A stretch of DNA of 7,782 nucleotides from Actinomycetales bacterium (lineage in GTDB: Bacteria; Actinomycetota; Actinomycetes; Actinomycetales; Actinomycetaceae). Below, one piece after another: positions 6,058 through 7,782 of this stretch (the stretch's first letter is position 1; every line of letters starts with the position of its first letter). The notes below the pieces were generated by a model that made no database searches, was not told the origin of the DNA, and was given only the letters and a program-made list of their open reading frames with translations. The position numbers and the translations under genes are program-made. The stretch is from contig JALHDK010000088.1 of assembly GCA_022838965.1 (NCBI GenBank), forward strand, positions 1 through 7,782, in the 5' to 3' direction.

Positions 6058-7782
6058 TTATTGGACCGGATCCGACGCAGGTTCATGGGTCTGAAAAATT
6101 TGCCGGTCGGCGGGCGCCGCGAAATCGGCCAACTGCGTGGCCGTTTTGACGATACGGGTGTGGTGGGTTGCCCCGGATGAAAAACCGAGAAGCGAGGTCA
6201 GGATCTCGACGGGGCGGACGGTTCCTTCCGGACCGAGACGCACGGCCAGGCGGATGCACCGGGCCTCGCGGTCCAGAGCGAGGCCCTCGACAAGGGGGCG
6301 GACGTCCCGGACGATCTTTTTCCCGTTCGCTTCCCGGGAAACGGTGAAGTGTTCCGCGTCGAGGAAGTGTCGGATCTCCGTTTCAAAACGGTCCAGTTCG
6401 GTCTCACCGATCCCCTCCGGGAAAAAGAGATCATAGCGGAACCCACGGATCAGCTTCGCGAGCGGCAAATCATGCGGCTGGAGTTCCCGCATCGCCTCGA
6501 TGGCCACCCCCGAGGGGAGACCGGCATTGATCCGGGACATGAGTTCCTTCGGTCCTGCCTCGGGATCATGAAGAAGGATGTCCGCGAATTCACCCCGGCT
6601 TTCCATGCCGACCGCCGTCGCTCCGGCGAAGGAGATCCGCGGATGGGGATGGAACCCCTGGGAATAAACAAGGGAGAGCCCTCCCCGGATGATCGCCCGG
6701 CCAAGAGCCGTGGAAATCTCCAGATGGGAGAGAAAACGCGCCCGGCCCCGTTTTGTGAACCGGATCCGAAAGGCCCTTTCATTCCCCATCGAATCTTTCC
6801 GGTCGGCAAACGCGGATGGGAACGTCCCGACCGGGGCGTCAGCGGGAGCGGTGACGATCCGGATGGTCCGATGATCGCAGACACCGCAATCGCTGCACGG
6901 GCCGGTCCGACAGTCCGGTGTCGGCTCCCCCGTTTCGGCCTTGTCCGCCTCGGCCAGAAGAAATTCTTGGCGGACGCCGCAGTCGATTCCCTCCCACGGA
7001 AAGACCGCCGAACGGGAGCGTTCCTGCAGGGAGGTATGAGCCTCGATTCCGGTCCGGCGAATCGCCTCCTCCCAGAGGTCGAACCGAAAACGGTCGCTCC
7101 AGCCGTCGAAACGACAGCCCAGCCGATAGGCCTGTTCGACCAGATCGCCGGTCTCCCGACCGCCCCGCGAGAAGATTCCCTCGAGCAGACTCATCCGGGC
7201 ATCATGCCATTTCACGCCGATATTCCGGTTCCGGAGACGTCCCTTGAAAAAATCCTGTCGGGCGACAATCTCGTCGATGCCGATCTGGCGCTGCCACTGG
7301 AACGGGGTGTGGGGCTTCGGAACGAAGGTCGCAAGGCTGACCGTCACCTGGCCGCCTCGTTTTGCGGTCCGAAGGACGCGGTGGGCGAGATCGACGATCC
7401 CTTCGAGATCCTCCTCGCGCTCGCCGGGAAGGCCGAGCATGAAGTAGAGTTTCACCGCTCTCCAGCCGGCTGCGAAGACCCGCTCCGTCGTGGCGAGCAG
7501 CTCAGCCTCCGTGCTGCCCTTGTTGATCACGTCCCGCAGGCGCTGTGTCCCCGCCTCGGGTGCGAGCGTGAAACTCGTTTTCCTGACCCGCCGGATCCCG
7601 TCGATCAGCCTCTGGGTGAGGGTTTCGGCACGGAGCGACGGCAGCGCGAGGGCGACGCGCCGGTTATAATAACGGTCCATCAGGGTTGTGAGAAGGGCTT
7701 CGATGTGGGAGTAGTCGCCGGAACTCAGCGAAAGGAGAGAAATCTCATCATGCCCGGTTGACCGAAGCATGATCTCCGCCAT
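6058..7782 (-). CDS. Radical SAM protein fused to a DUF2344 domain, C-terminal 574 residues (TIGR03960/TIGR03936 type, partial)
   Basis: The frame is open to the right edge; the ATG at 7780-7782 is only where the window cuts. Full-length relatives are much longer (roughly 800 residues or more). The missing part would hold a B12-binding-like domain and the CxxxCxxC cluster motif of radical SAM enzymes. What remains is the second half of the barrel ([11 protein letters not shown] near 45, [20 protein letters not shown] near 70-89, [12 protein letters not shown] near 110-121, [15 protein letters not shown] near 149-163). Next comes a cysteine cluster (C291, C296, C299, C302), then a DUF2344 domain from about 336 to 545 ([31 protein letters not shown]). 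The family is found next to L21/L27 genes in many bacteria, but its substrate is not known to me. A role in modifying a translation component is inference from that context. It ends about 70 bases before rplU and belongs to the Desulfobacterota-like side. Confidence 0.9.
   Translation of the reverse strand: MAEIMLRSTGHDEISLLSLSSGDYSHIEALLTTLMDRYYNRRVALALPSLRAETLTQRLIDGIRRVRKTSFTLAPEAGTQRLRDVINKGSTEAELLATTERVFAAGWRAVKLYFMLGLPGEREEDLEGIVDLAHRVLRTAKRGGQVTVSLATFVPKPHTPFQWQRQIGIDEIVARQDFFKGRLRNRNIGVKWHDARMSLLEGIFSRGGRETGDLVEQAYRLGCRFDGWSDRFRFDLWEEAIRRTGIEAHTSLQERSRSAVFPWEGIDCGVRQEFLLAEADKAETGEPTPDCRTGPCSDCGVCDHRTIRIVTAPADAPVGTFPSAFADRKDSMGNERAFRIRFTKRGRARFLSHLEISTALGRAIIRGGLSLVYSQGFHPHPRISFAGATAVGMESRGEFADILLHDPEAGPKELMSRINAGLPSGVAIEAMRELQPHDLPLAKLIRGFRYDLFFPEGIGETELDRFETEIRHFLDAEHFTVSREANGKKIVRDVRPLVEGLALDREARCIRLAVRLGPEGTVRPVEILTSLLGFSSGATHHTRIVKTATQLADFAAPADRQIFQTHEPASDPVQ

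Noticed and set aside
6349..7761. A 470-codon open frame on the plus strand, antisense to the radical SAM gene
   Set aside because: It is a shadow of the well-supported radical SAM/DUF2344 frame. The translation has no recognisable motif and there is no ribosome site of note.

Overview
The window carries housekeeping genes, all on the minus strand, in the order (reading the transcripts, right to left): a radical SAM/DUF2344 protein (cut by the right edge), rplU (L21), rpmA (L27), a cold-shock protein, obgE, proB, proA, a small membrane protein, nadD, and the first codons of another gene (cut by the left edge). I see no mobile element, CRISPR array, tRNA or rRNA. Nothing here looks like a new defence or metabolic system.

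The notable feature is that the window looks like two genomes joined inside obgE. To the right of about 4,345-4,400 the sequence is moderately GC-rich with mixed codon use (for example 25 of 60 bases are G or C in 5461-5520). Its proteins resemble those of Desulfobacterota/Deltaproteobacteria (Geobacter- or Syntrophus-like). To the left it is very GC-rich (50 of 60 in 3901-3960), with strong G/C bias at third codon positions. There the proteins and gene order (obgE-proB-proA-small membrane protein-nadD-'TRRELRERE' protein) are those of high-GC Actinobacteria, most likely Microbacteriaceae. The Obg protein reads through the boundary in frame: its N-terminal half is proteobacterial in type, and its C-terminal half, with the OCT domain and charged tail, is actinobacterial.

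Both lineages carry the order rplU-rpmA-obgE-proB-proA-nadD, and the boundary falls on the best conserved stretch of the G domain (PKIADYPFTTL). The simplest reading is a metagenome assembly misjoin at a shared conserved sequence. A true recombinant obgE is possible but would need read-level proof. The organism assignments rest on remembered family patterns, not on a search.

Functionally, the right-hand genes serve ribosome structure and assembly (L21, L27, the Obg GTPase), with a nucleic-acid-binding cold-shock protein and a radical SAM enzyme that is often found beside L21. The left-hand genes make the first two enzymes of proline synthesis (ProB, ProA) and an NAD synthesis enzyme (NadD). 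Short gaps and stop/start overlaps suggest operons on both sides. One good sigma70-type promoter is visible, just upstream of rplU.
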